Positions 1 to 5,237 of a stretch of DNA of 5,854 bases are shown here, piece by piece. Origin of the DNA: Woeseiaceae bacterium (lineage in GTDB: Bacteria > Pseudomonadota > Gammaproteobacteria > Steroidobacterales > Woeseiaceae). The position numbers and the translations under genes were made by a program. How positions within the stretch are numbered: position 1 is the stretch's first letter; the number at the start of each line of letters is the position of its first letter. The stretch is taken from the NCBI GenBank assembly GCA_013138675.1, contig WTCH01000261.1, positions 1 through 5,854 of the forward strand. Direction: 5' to 3'. The notes below the pieces were generated by a model, which was not told the origin of the DNA, made no database searches, and worked only from the letters and a program-made list of their open reading frames with translations.

Positions 1-95
1 AGGGGCCGGAAGTTCGCACCGAGACCGGCGCAGCTGGTCGACAGACGCCGCAGGCGAGGCAGCGCAGCTGCCGTTCCATCTTCTCACCCCGACCA
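1..95 (+). repeat. Structured hairpin repeat, copy A (left end cut by window)
   Basis: Identical base for base to copy C at 1429-1523. The conserved 5' part includes AGTTCGCACCGA and the conserved 3' end is CATCTTCTCACCCCGACCA. Between them lie three hairpins, each with a GCA triloop closed by C-G: 23-39 (GACCGGC/GCTGGTC, 7 bp with one G-T pair), 46-56 (CGCC/GGCG) and 58-72 (GGCAGC/GCTGCC). The window begins after the TGCCTTCGGGAGGCA hairpin that opens copies C and D, so the true left end lies outside. Strand is assigned by orientation relative to the other copies; which strand acts is unknown. Not coding: a reading frame runs through related copies but only translates the hairpins. Confidence 0.9.
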
Positions 96-113
96 ATTTC
101 GAGAAAAATTTTC

Positions 114-144
114 TCTCTCGCTCCAAGCGAGAGAAATCTTTTTT
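114..144 (+). terminator. Rho-independent terminator
   Basis: A perfect 9-bp stem (TCTCTCGCT at 114-122, AGCGAGAGA at 126-134) with a CCA loop is followed by AATC and six T at 139-144. It would end transcription coming from the left, through repeat A. Just upstream, 101-115 is a 15-base palindrome (GAGAAAA A TTTTCTC) sharing bases with the left arm. On the minus strand the hairpin is followed by a weaker T-rich run, so it may work both ways. The gene it serves is outside the window. Confidence 0.65.
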
Positions 145-177
145 GATGAAATTGGGAGGAAATGCGGACTGAACTAA

Positions 178-249
178 AAGTTCGCACCGAGGCCAACAAA
201 GTTGGCCGACAAGCCGACCAAAGGTCGGCTCATCTTCTCACCCCGACCA
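178..249 (+). repeat. Structured hairpin repeat, copy B (short form)
   Basis: Starts at AAGTTCGCACCGA and ends at CATCTTCTCACCCCGACCA like the other copies. It has two perfect hairpins of 17 nt: 191-207 (GGCCAAC/GTTGGCC, loop AAA) and 213-229 (GCCGACC/GGTCGGC, loop AAA). The linker GACAA between them matches copy D. The 5' section found in C and D (TGCCTTCGGGAGGCAGGGG) is missing; only a loosely similar GGGAGG stretch near 155-161 might be a decayed version. Stem 1 differs entirely in sequence from A/C and D yet pairs perfectly. Confidence 0.85.
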
Positions 250-474
250 GTTCATCTTGTTTGTTTTGACCGTTTCACCGCGGTGAGATATCGATCGAAT
301 TCCTCACCGGGCTGCCCCTCGTTTTCAAACCACAAAAGGACTCTCCGGATCGGCGACCGATCCAGTTTTCCAGTGAATGGCGAATCATCGAACTCAAAAA
401 GGTCGGTGGACTCCACCACCACTACATGCGAGAAGCGGCGTGAAACAGAAAATTCGACATTTCAGGAGATGGTC
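250..474. other. Gene-free stretch with small palindromes
   Basis: No convincing reading frame on either strand; the open frames here are compositionally arbitrary or run opposite the antitoxin gene. Visible structure: a 12-bp perfect palindrome TCACCGCGGTGA at 275-286; a perfect 17-nt hairpin at 347-363 (GGATCGG, loop CGA, CCGATCC) with the same 7-3-7 geometry as the repeat hairpins but without their flanks; and a possible minus-strand terminator at 396-417. I see nothing else that can be named. Confidence 0.5.
396..417 (-). terminator. Possible terminator of the toxin-antitoxin operon
   Basis: Read on the minus strand, GGTGG AGT CCACC forms a 5-bp stem with a triloop (417 down to 405). It is followed by GACC and then TTTTT (400-396). 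It lies about 57 nt beyond the antitoxin stop codon, the right place for the operon end. The stem is short, so termination may be weak. Confidence 0.35.
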
Positions 475-780
475 TTAGGCAAGCGCCTCCAAGCCTTTTT
501 GCTGAACGAGATTCAACAGCTTCAATGACGGGCCATTGGGTTTTTTCTGGCCTTGTTCCCATTTCTGCACTGTCGACGGACTGGTGTTCAGGTACGCGGC
601 GAACACCGCCTGACTGGCTTTGTTTCGTGTGCGCAATCGTTTGATTTGTGCAGCACTCAGGTTTTTCACGGGTGTCAGGCACAGCGCATCAAACTCGTGC
701 ATGGTCTTGGTGTCCATGACGCCGACCTTGTGCAAGCCTTTTGCCGTGTCGTGTACGGTATCCAGAATTTTCTTAGCCAT
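475..780 (-). CDS. HigA/NadS-type antitoxin, XRE-family HTH protein
   Basis: 101-residue DNA-binding antitoxin expected to bind and neutralise the toxin encoded just upstream and to repress their shared promoter. Residues 1-40 form the toxin-binding type of N-terminus, including HEFDALCLTPV (28-38), a signature of HigA/NadS-like antitoxins. Residues about 42-95 form an XRE/Cro-type helix-turn-helix: RLRTRNKASQAVFAAYL leads into the recognition helix region SPSTVQKWEQGQ (67-78). The start ATG at 780 has a good Shine-Dalgarno site, GAGGT at 793-789, 8 nt upstream. The first codons overlap the 3' end of the toxin gene by 8 nt, so translation is probably coupled. Length is normal for the family. 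Assignment to antitoxin is strong from sequence and context; the exact family name (HigA versus NadS/RelB-like XRE) is less sure. Confidence 0.9.
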   Translation of the reverse strand: MAKKILDTVHDTAKGLHKVGVMDTKTMHEFDALCLTPVKNLSAAQIKRLRTRNKASQAVFAAYLNTSPSTVQKWEQGQKKPNGPSLKLLNLVQQKGLEALA

Positions 781-1153
781 TGTCGTTTACCTCGATCTCA
801 ATCAATTCACCGGCTTTCATTGCTTCGATGAGCGCCGCTGCTGTGTAGCTCATTAGTTCTTTTGCCAACATTTTCAATGCCCGCAATTCCTTGTCACTGA
901 TATTGGCGCGTTCATTCTTCGCAAATCCATAAATGAAGAACGCCTTGTCGCCCTGCCTGAACGCGACCAGAGTCCGGGTGCTGCCCCGCTTACCTCGCCC
1001 AGGCAACGCCACACGTTTCTTGACTACTTGCCCGCCCAACTTCGCATCAATCAGGCCTTTCTCCATCTCGACCACCGCCGATGCCAAAGCGTCATCACTT
1101 AGTCCTTCACCACTCGCCCATTTGGAGAATGCCTTGATCTTAAAAGCATGCAT
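773..1153 (-). CDS. RelE/ParE-superfamily toxin of a type II toxin-antitoxin pair
   Basis: 126-residue protein of the small RelE/HigB-like group in which the toxin gene precedes the antitoxin gene. Known relatives are ribosome-dependent mRNA endonucleases; that activity is inferred here, not shown. Features: N-terminal helices with FSKWASGEGLSDDAL (9-23); a basic strand region KKRVALPGRGKRGSTRTLVAF (45-65) rich in Lys and Arg; then GDKAFFIYGFAKNERANI (68-85), the core beta-sheet signature with candidate active residues R60, Y75, K79 and R82; and a C-terminal helix. The ATG at 1153 has an AAGGAC Shine-Dalgarno site (1164-1159) 5 to 7 nt upstream. The last 8 nt overlap the antitoxin start. The C-terminal tail (residues 115-126) may run slightly past the usual domain. 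No frameshift or internal stop is visible, so the module looks intact. Confidence 0.9.
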   Translation of the reverse strand: MHAFKIKAFSKWASGEGLSDDALASAVVEMEKGLIDAKLGGQVVKKRVALPGRGKRGSTRTLVAFRQGDKAFFIYGFAKNERANISDKELRALKMLAKELMSYTAAALIEAMKAGELIEIEVNDNG

Positions 1154-1178
1154 TTACTGTCCTTGACATTGGACCACA

Positions 1179-1200
1179 ACTATAGCACTAAGTGCCATAG
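1179..1200 (-). promoter_or_regulatory. Operator palindrome over the toxin-antitoxin promoter
   Basis: A 21-bp inverted repeat at 1180-1200 has arms CTATAGCACT and AGTGCCATAG around a central A; the arms differ from perfect symmetry at one position. On the minus strand a -10-like TATAGT (1184-1179) lies inside the left arm, which puts transcription start near 1172 and gives a leader of about 20 nt before the toxin ATG. No good -35 hexamer is visible. A repressor bound here would block polymerase, fitting autoregulation by the HTH antitoxin alone or with its toxin. The palindrome is plain; the binding protein is inferred. Confidence 0.65.
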
Positions 1201-1263
1201 ACGAGTTCACTCTTTTTGGCCTGTGTTACGCAATTTCGTGTGCGCGCAGTTTCATTGCTGGAT

Positions 1264-1279
1264 CCAATTGACAAATTGG
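1264..1279. repeat. Small inverted repeat with a TTGACA hexamer
   Basis: CCAATT (1264-1269) and AATTGG (1274-1279) are inverted around GACA. The sequence includes a perfect TTGACA at 1268-1273, but no -10-like hexamer lies 15-19 nt downstream on the plus strand. It may be an activator-dependent -35 box or chance. Confidence 0.3.
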
Positions 1280-1300
1280 TCGTCACAATTCTGTCACGGT

Positions 1301-1360
1301 GCGAACGTTATCCAACGTGATGTAACGTGACCGAACGTGATCCACCGTTACCGTATGTGA
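1301..1360. repeat. 10-bp tandem repeat array (iteron-like)
   Basis: Six consecutive 10-base units stay in exact register: GCGAACGTTA, TCCAACGTGA, TGTAACGTGA, CCGAACGTGA, TCCACCGTTA, CCGTATGTGA. Consensus is NNNAACGTGA. A decayed seventh unit (1361-1370) may follow. The array lies upstream of the toxin-antitoxin promoter and just left of repeat C. A 10-bp period is close to one helical turn, so any protein reading AACGTGA would be stacked on one face of the DNA. No binding protein is identified. Confidence 0.75.
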
Positions 1361-1414
1361 TTGTTCTGATTCGTGTTATTCTCGTAAGCTCTTGATAACT
1401 AACGAGTGTTGAAT

Positions 1415-1523
1415 TGCCTTCGGGAGGCAGGGGCCGGAAGTTCGCACCGAGACCGGCGCAGCTGGTCGACAGACGCCGCAGGCGAGGCAGCGCAGCTGCC
1501 GTTCCATCTTCTCACCCCGACCA
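1415..1523 (+). repeat. Structured hairpin repeat, copy C (full length)
   Basis: Begins with the TGCCTTCGGGAGGCA stem-loop (1415-1429) and continues with AGGGGCCGGAAGTTCGCACC. Three GCA-triloop hairpins follow at 1451-1467, 1474-1484 and 1486-1500, then the conserved end CATCTTCTCACCCCGACCA. Bases 1429-1523 match copy A at all 95 positions, so the two are recent duplicates or kept alike by gene conversion. The copy ends 82 nt before the start codon of the kinase gene and could form part of its upstream region. Confidence 0.9.
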
Positions 1524-1591
1524 GTCCTTTTGCATTGCCGCTTGTAGGTCGGAAGTAGGTATGACCACCTATGGGCGCGTCGACCCGTGGG

Positions 1592-1597
1592 TATAGA
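1592..1597 (+). promoter_or_regulatory. Candidate -10 box; possible leaderless start of the kinase gene
   Basis: TATAGA at 1592-1597 ends 8 nt before the ATG at 1606, so RNA would begin at or next to the start codon. This agrees with the lack of any Shine-Dalgarno site upstream of that ATG. The hexamer 17 bp upstream (CTATGG) is a poor -35. Imperfect inverted sequence surrounds the box (ACCC GT GGGT at 1584-1593). Inference only. Confidence 0.35.
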
Positions 1598-1605
1598 CTT
1601 GTAGT

Positions 1606-3192
1606 ATGACGATTGAGTTCGCAACTGCGGACCTGATCGAAAGACTGCTCAGTCCCGCCGCATACCCGCACGAGGTCGGCCAGGTCGAGCTCGTTGAGAC
1701 ACACATATCCTGGGTCCTTCTTACGGGCGACTACGCGTACAAGATCAAGAAACCGGTTGATTTCGGATTCCTCGACTTCACGACTCTTGCGAAACGGCGC
1801 CACTATTGCGAAGAGGAGGTACGTCTGAATCGTTCGTGGGCGCCCGACCTTTACCTTGAGGCAGTTCCCATCACAGTGGTCGGCGGCAATCCAAGCATCG
1901 CAGGGAAAGGCACGCCGATCGAATATGCCGTCCGCATGCGCCAGTTCGAGTACAACATGCGGCTCGACCGGCAATTTGCAATCGGGAAACTCGGCGTCGA
2001 AGACATGCACGAACTGGCGGCGGAAATCGCCAGGCAACATCTTAATTCAAGGCAAGTAAAGTCGAGCGAGCGCTTGTTACGGGTGACGAAACAGCAGATC
2101 CACGACAACTACGAGTCACTTGCCGGCGATGTGCCAGACGCATTCCTGTCAGCGCAGAGGCGCTGGATGGAAAACAAGCTGGATGACTACGGCGCTGTCA
2201 TCGACAAGCGCAGCAAAGAGGGATTCTTCCGCGAGTGTCACGGCGACCTGAAACTCGCCAACATCGTTCGCCTGCCGGAGGGAATTCGGGCCTTCGACTG
2301 CATTGAGTTCAATCGGGATCTGCGCGAGATCGATGTGGTCGCCGATTATGCGTTCCTGACAATGGACCTCAAGGTGCGGGGCGCCACCGACCTTGCGGGC
2401 GTTTTTCTGAACCACTACCTCGAGCTCACGGGCGACTACAGAGGCGCGTGCCTGTTACCGATTTACGAGGTTTACCGGAGCCTGGTCCGCGCGAAAATTC
2501 TGGGCATCAAGCTTCGCGAAGCCGGCGCATCGGAATCGGCCGCGAGTGATCGTCGCGCCGCGAAACGCTACTGCGACCTAGCCCGCACACTCACGACGCA
2601 GCAGAATCCTGTACTGGTCGCAATGACAGGCTATTCGGGTGCCGGTAAGTCGTGGCTGTCGAGTCGCCTGATCCCGGGCCTTGCAGCTATCCGATTGCGC
2701 TCTGACCCGTACCGAAAAAGGCTCGCAGGGCTGAGTCCTACAGGCGATAGCAAATCGGGAATCGAGAGTGGAATCTACGACCGCGCGACCACGGGTGCCG
2801 TTTACGACCAGCTTCTGGAGACGGCAGGCGAATTGCTTCGTGCCGGATTGAACGTCATCGTGGACGCTTCGTTCCTCAGTGCTTCTCATCGCCGGCTCGC
2901 GAGACGGACAGCAGAGCATTCGGGCGCTAGATTTGCGTTAGTCAGGACGGTCGCTTCCGAGACCGAGTTACGGAAGCGGCTAAAGCGTCGGGGTAAAGGT
3001 ACGAACGTATCCGAGGCAGACTTTGCCGTTCTGTGTCACCAACTCGGTTCGGCCGAGCCGCTGGCCGAGGACGAAATGGACACGGCGATTACCGTGGATA
3101 CCGAAGCGGAAATCGACATCTCAAAATTGACCTCGGAGCTTCACCGTATCGCCGGCAAGGCTTCCGGATTCCAGGACCCGGAACGGTACTGA
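1606..3192 (+). CDS. Two-domain protein: aminoglycoside-phosphotransferase-like domain fused to a P-loop kinase
   Basis: 528 residues, cytoplasmic, no signal peptide or membrane segment. Residues about 1-330 resemble COG2187 proteins of the APH/protein-kinase-like fold: the early block DYAYKIKKPVDFGFLDF (42-58) with likely ATP-contact lysines, the catalytic loop CHGDLKLANIV (211-221; D214 and N219 the expected catalytic and metal ligands), and FDCIEFN (230-236) with D231 in the DFG-aspartate position. Residues about 335-528 form a COG0645-type AAA/zeta-like kinase: Walker A GYSGAGKS (342-349, K348), RSDPYRKRL (365-373), and a Walker B-like NVIVDASF (416-423). Both domains keep their key residues, so both should bind ATP. 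The substrates are unknown; antibiotic resistance should not be assumed. An in-frame TAG 12 nt upstream, with no start codon between, makes ATG 1606 the earliest start. Repeats C and D bracket the gene. Confidence 0.88.
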   Translation: MTIEFATADLIERLLSPAAYPHEVGQVELVETHISWVLLTGDYAYKIKKPVDFGFLDFTTLAKRRHYCEEEVRLNRSWAPDLYLEAVPITVVGGNPSIAGKGTPIEYAVRMRQFEYNMRLDRQFAIGKLGVEDMHELAAEIARQHLNSRQVKSSERLLRVTKQQIHDNYESLAGDVPDAFLSAQRRWMENKLDDYGAVIDKRSKEGFFRECHGDLKLANIVRLPEGIRAFDCIEFNRDLREIDVVADYAFLTMDLKVRGATDLAGVFLNHYLELTGDYRGACLLPIYEVYRSLVRAKILGIKLREAGASESAASDRRAAKRYCDLARTLTTQQNPVLVAMTGYSGAGKSWLSSRLIPGLAAIRLRSDPYRKRLAGLSPTGDSKSGIESGIYDRATTGAVYDQLLETAGELLRAGLNVIVDASFLSASHRRLARRTAEHSGARFALVRTVASETELRKRLKRRGKGTNVSEADFAVLCHQLGSAEPLAEDEMDTAITVDTEAEIDISKLTSELHRIAGKASGFQDPERY

Positions 3193-3459
3193 CAAGTAAA
3201 CTCCTGTGCCTCCCGCTAATTTGTCCGCATTGATTTTGTTACATTTTTTTCGGGTGGTTCGGCTTGCGTCAAGTGTCTGGGGCGTATTCTTGGTCTACGC
3301 TTAGACTGCAAAGGTCTGTAGCAGATCGCGACAGATAGGTTTGCACTCGCGCCGGAATTTTGCCGGACTTAGTCCGGATCGGTTATGACTTGTTAGGCAC
3401 CTACATCCACGGGCGCCTCCAGCGTGCCTATTAACAACAACTACTTATAGATGCCTAAA
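3193..3459. other. Gene-free stretch with inverted repeats
   Basis: No supported reading frame. A run of seven T near 3244-3250 lacks a preceding hairpin, so I do not call a terminator for the kinase gene. A 15-base palindrome CCGGACTTAGTCCGG lies at 3363-3377. A longer imperfect inverted repeat follows: TTGTTAGGCAC (3390-3400) pairs with GTGCCTATTAACAA (3424-3437) across a 3-nt bulge, enclosing 23 nt. These may belong to a structured RNA or a recombination site, or may mark the decayed edge of an older element next to repeat D. Confidence 0.4.
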
Positions 3460-3583
3460 TGCCTTCGGGAGGCAGGGGCCGGAAGCTCGCACCGAGGAGC
3501 GCGAAGCGCTCCGACAAGCCGACCAACGGTCGGCTCATCTTCTCATCTCGACCGAAGGTCGACTCATCTTCTCACCCCGACCA
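3460..3583 (+). repeat. Structured hairpin repeat, copy D (expanded form)
   Basis: Opens with the TGCCTTCGGGAGGCA stem-loop (3460-3474) and AGGGGCCGGAAGCTCGCACC, and ends with CATCTTCTCACCCCGACCA. Hairpins: 3496-3512 (GGAGCGC, GAA, GCGCTCC), 3518-3534 (GCCGACC, AAC, GGTCGGC) and 3548-3562 (TCGACC, GAA, GGTCGA). The second and third are each followed by CTCATCTTCTCA, so this copy has an extra hairpin-plus-linker unit compared with B. The core of the first hairpin contains GCGAAGC, the well-known exceptionally stable DNA mini-hairpin. The copy lies 56 nt past the GH130 stop codon and, on the minus strand, could shape the 3' end of that transcript. Confidence 0.9.
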
Positions 3584-3639
3584 ACTTTTCCCTCAATTTT
3601 CGATGAGAGAGCACTGCCTGGGTTCGGCGTGTTCTGGTT

Positions 3640-5100
3640 TCACCTGGTCAACTCCGCTAGCAGCTCGGGCAACGATACTAGGGCAAAGGTAGTCGAACGG
3701 TCACTGATGGCGTAAGGAATCACAAGCTTGTCGTTGTGGATCATGCCGCCGCACGAGTAAACAACATTCGGGACGTAGCCGACGCTCTCCTCTTCTATGG
3801 GCACAAGGAGCGGTTCGGGAAGCCGGCCGATGACTCGGGAAGGGTCGTCCCGGTCTAGCAGGGCGGCGCCGATCGAGTATTGGCGCATCGGACCGACGCC
3901 ATGTGTAAGAACCAGCCACCCGGACTCGGTTTCTATCGGCGACCCGCAATTGCCGATCTGGATGATTTCCCAGGCAAATTTAGGCCTTAGAATGAGCTCG
4001 GCCTCGTTCCAGAAAAGTATGTCGTCGGACCTCAAAAGGAACAGATTTTCATTGTCGAGCCGACCGAGCATCAGGTACTGGCCCTCGACCTTCCTCGGGA
4101 AAAGCGCCATTCCCTTGTTGAGGGCGTACCGACCACCCAGCGTTCGAATCTTGGCCGTGTCGAAACCGGTAGTTTCGAGCATCTGGGGCATGGTGTTTGC
4201 GCCATCGTAGGCTGTATAGACCCCGTAATAACAAATTCCGCCATCGTCGGAGCGAAATCGCACCAGGCGCATGTCTTCGATCCCGTGACTCTCGGCGTCC
4301 GAATTCGGGAAGATTACGAACTCCGACGGGTCGTCGAGGTCTGGCATGTGAAGGTCGTAGTTCGCTCGCGAGATGGCGATCATCTTGTCGACGGTCTCGG
4401 AATACAACAGAGCATATTCGTGTGACTCCCACACGGCATCGATCGCCAACTTGAGCTCGACGGAGTTGAAGGTCTTACCGAGATAGTCCAGAACTTCATT
4501 GGTAAATTTCCCGATCGCGCCTATCTCGATGAGTCTCTTCTGGTAGGTTGGTTTCTCGAAATCTCGATTCTCCACGACCTGAAGCCGATGGCTGTATTGA
4601 CTGACAGGCTGAATCCGTATTCGATTATCGCGATCGATCACGCCGCGACGGAAGACGGCCGAAGAGATATGACCTTCGCCGGTTGCCCGCAGGCTCATGA
4701 CAAAACGGGTGCTCCCCACGTCAGCTTCGTCCTGCACAATGGCCGGCACCATTGAGGGGTTAAACAGCGCCGCCGACTCGATGGCGTATTCCATTGTGAA
4801 GTAGGCACCGATCAGGAGCCGCCGCTTTTTGTCGACAGAATCCTCATCGGCAATAAGGTATTTGACCGCATCGTAGTTGCTCTTGGCGATCATGGCGAGA
4901 TCAGGGTGCTTCTTCTGGAAGCTCCGCCTGAGGCCGCTCACCAATTCAGAAACCTCGGAGCGGTTGAGCGCCCGAATCCGTTCGATGATTCCACGCAGCC
5001 GTTTCTCACCGCCGGGGCCGAAGAAGCGAGGAATGACACGCGTCGGATCCGGGTCGAGCTGCTCGGCAACACGTTCGACCTTCACTCGTGAGCGGTACAT
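3640..5100 (-). CDS. GH130-family beta-mannoside phosphorylase/glycosidase (PH1107-related)
   Basis: 486 residues from the chosen start; cytoplasmic, no signal peptide. GH130 enzymes are five-bladed beta-propellers, mostly inverting phosphorylases acting on beta-mannosides. Residues about 1-200 form the N-terminal region of the long GH130 type, with LDPDPTRVIPRFFGPGGEKR (15-34). The propeller holds GIEDMR (273-278; D276 the likely general acid), KGMALFPRKV (329-338), LGRLDNEN (345-352), GNCGSPIETESGWLVLTHGV (383-402; H400 in the phosphate-binding position known for phosphorylases) and GYVPNVVYSCGGMI (441-454). The open frame continues upstream to 5250, but that start would lie beyond the TATAAT promoter and inside the neighbouring gene, and family similarity begins near this ATG. 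GTG at 5118, preceded by GGGA, is an alternative. Substrate linkage cannot be read from sequence. The divergent GT4 gene suggests a shared oligosaccharide pathway. Confidence 0.88.
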   Translation of the reverse strand: MYRSRVKVERVAEQLDPDPTRVIPRFFGPGGEKRLRGIIERIRALNRSEVSELVSGLRRSFQKKHPDLAMIAKSNYDAVKYLIADEDSVDKKRRLLIGAYFTMEYAIESAALFNPSMVPAIVQDEADVGSTRFVMSLRATGEGHISSAVFRRGVIDRDNRIRIQPVSQYSHRLQVVENRDFEKPTYQKRLIEIGAIGKFTNEVLDYLGKTFNSVELKLAIDAVWESHEYALLYSETVDKMIAISRANYDLHMPDLDDPSEFVIFPNSDAESHGIEDMRLVRFRSDDGGICYYGVYTAYDGANTMPQMLETTGFDTAKIRTLGGRYALNKGMALFPRKVEGQYLMLGRLDNENLFLLRSDDILFWNEAELILRPKFAWEIIQIGNCGSPIETESGWLVLTHGVGPMRQYSIGAALLDRDDPSRVIGRLPEPLLVPIEEESVGYVPNVVYSCGGMIHNDKLVIPYAISDRSTTFALVSLPELLAELTR

Positions 5101-5237
5101 TGTCTCGTTAGATTTCACGGCACATTGTCCCAGGCGGCAGTTCTTGTTGGAGGAGCAATGAATTATACTCAGGATAGTCGGTCCAGCGTGCCGCTCAAAT
5201 TTATTGTTTAAGAACGGATTATCGGGAGGATCCCAGC
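5101..5237. promoter_or_regulatory. Divergent promoter region between GH130 and GT4 genes
   Basis: On the minus strand a perfect TATAAT (5167-5162) would start GH130 mRNA near 5154 with a leader of about 55 nt; its -35 (CACGCT at 17 bp) is poor. On the plus strand TATACT (5164-5169) overlaps the same bases, with a weak TTCTTG (5141-5146) 17 bp upstream, giving a GT4 leader of about 60 nt. If both are used, polymerase cannot occupy both at once. Poor -35 elements suggest activator dependence. The hexamers are seen; their use is inferred. Confidence 0.45.
5224..5230 (+). promoter_or_regulatory. Strong ribosome binding site of the GT4 gene
   Basis: GGGAGGA lies 7 nt before the ATG at 5238. It is the best Shine-Dalgarno site in the window and fixes the start of the glycosyltransferase gene. 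It also argues that the GH130 frame does not begin at 5250, since that would overlap this site. Confidence 0.8.

Noticed and set aside
202..528. Plus-strand frame of 108 codons starting in repeat B
   Set aside because: It begins in the repeat hairpins, crosses the gene-free stretch and ends antisense to the antitoxin gene. There is no recognisable domain and no ribosome site.
1268..1296. Plus-strand promoter from the perfect TTGACA at 1268-1273
   Set aside because: No -10-like hexamer occurs 15-19 bp downstream (CTGTCA at 17 bp), and the next gene begins over 300 bp away.
1301..1370. CRISPR array
   Set aside because: Units are 10 bp and contiguous, with no spacers of uniform length and no cas genes.
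1414..1596. Plus-strand frame through repeat C beginning MPSGGRGRK, and a similar one through repeat D (3459-3692)
   Set aside because: Both start inside the opening stem-loop of the repeat and merely translate hairpins and linkers. They have no ribosome site and diverge once the repeat ends. Such frames are likely to appear in databases as hypothetical proteins but are not supported as genes.
1399..2040. 213-codon minus-strand frame opposite the kinase gene
   Set aside because: It is the antisense shadow of the kinase N-terminus and repeat C. The plus-strand frame carries clear kinase motifs, while this one shows no domain.
3390..3437. Integron attC site suggested by GTTAGGC
   Set aside because: The required inverse core partner (RYYYAAC) is not found at a suitable distance on either side, and no integrase or cassette array is visible.
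3193..3458. tRNA or other known RNA gene after the kinase gene
   Set aside because: No cloverleaf, T-loop consensus or known RNA signature is seen; only the inverted repeats already listed.
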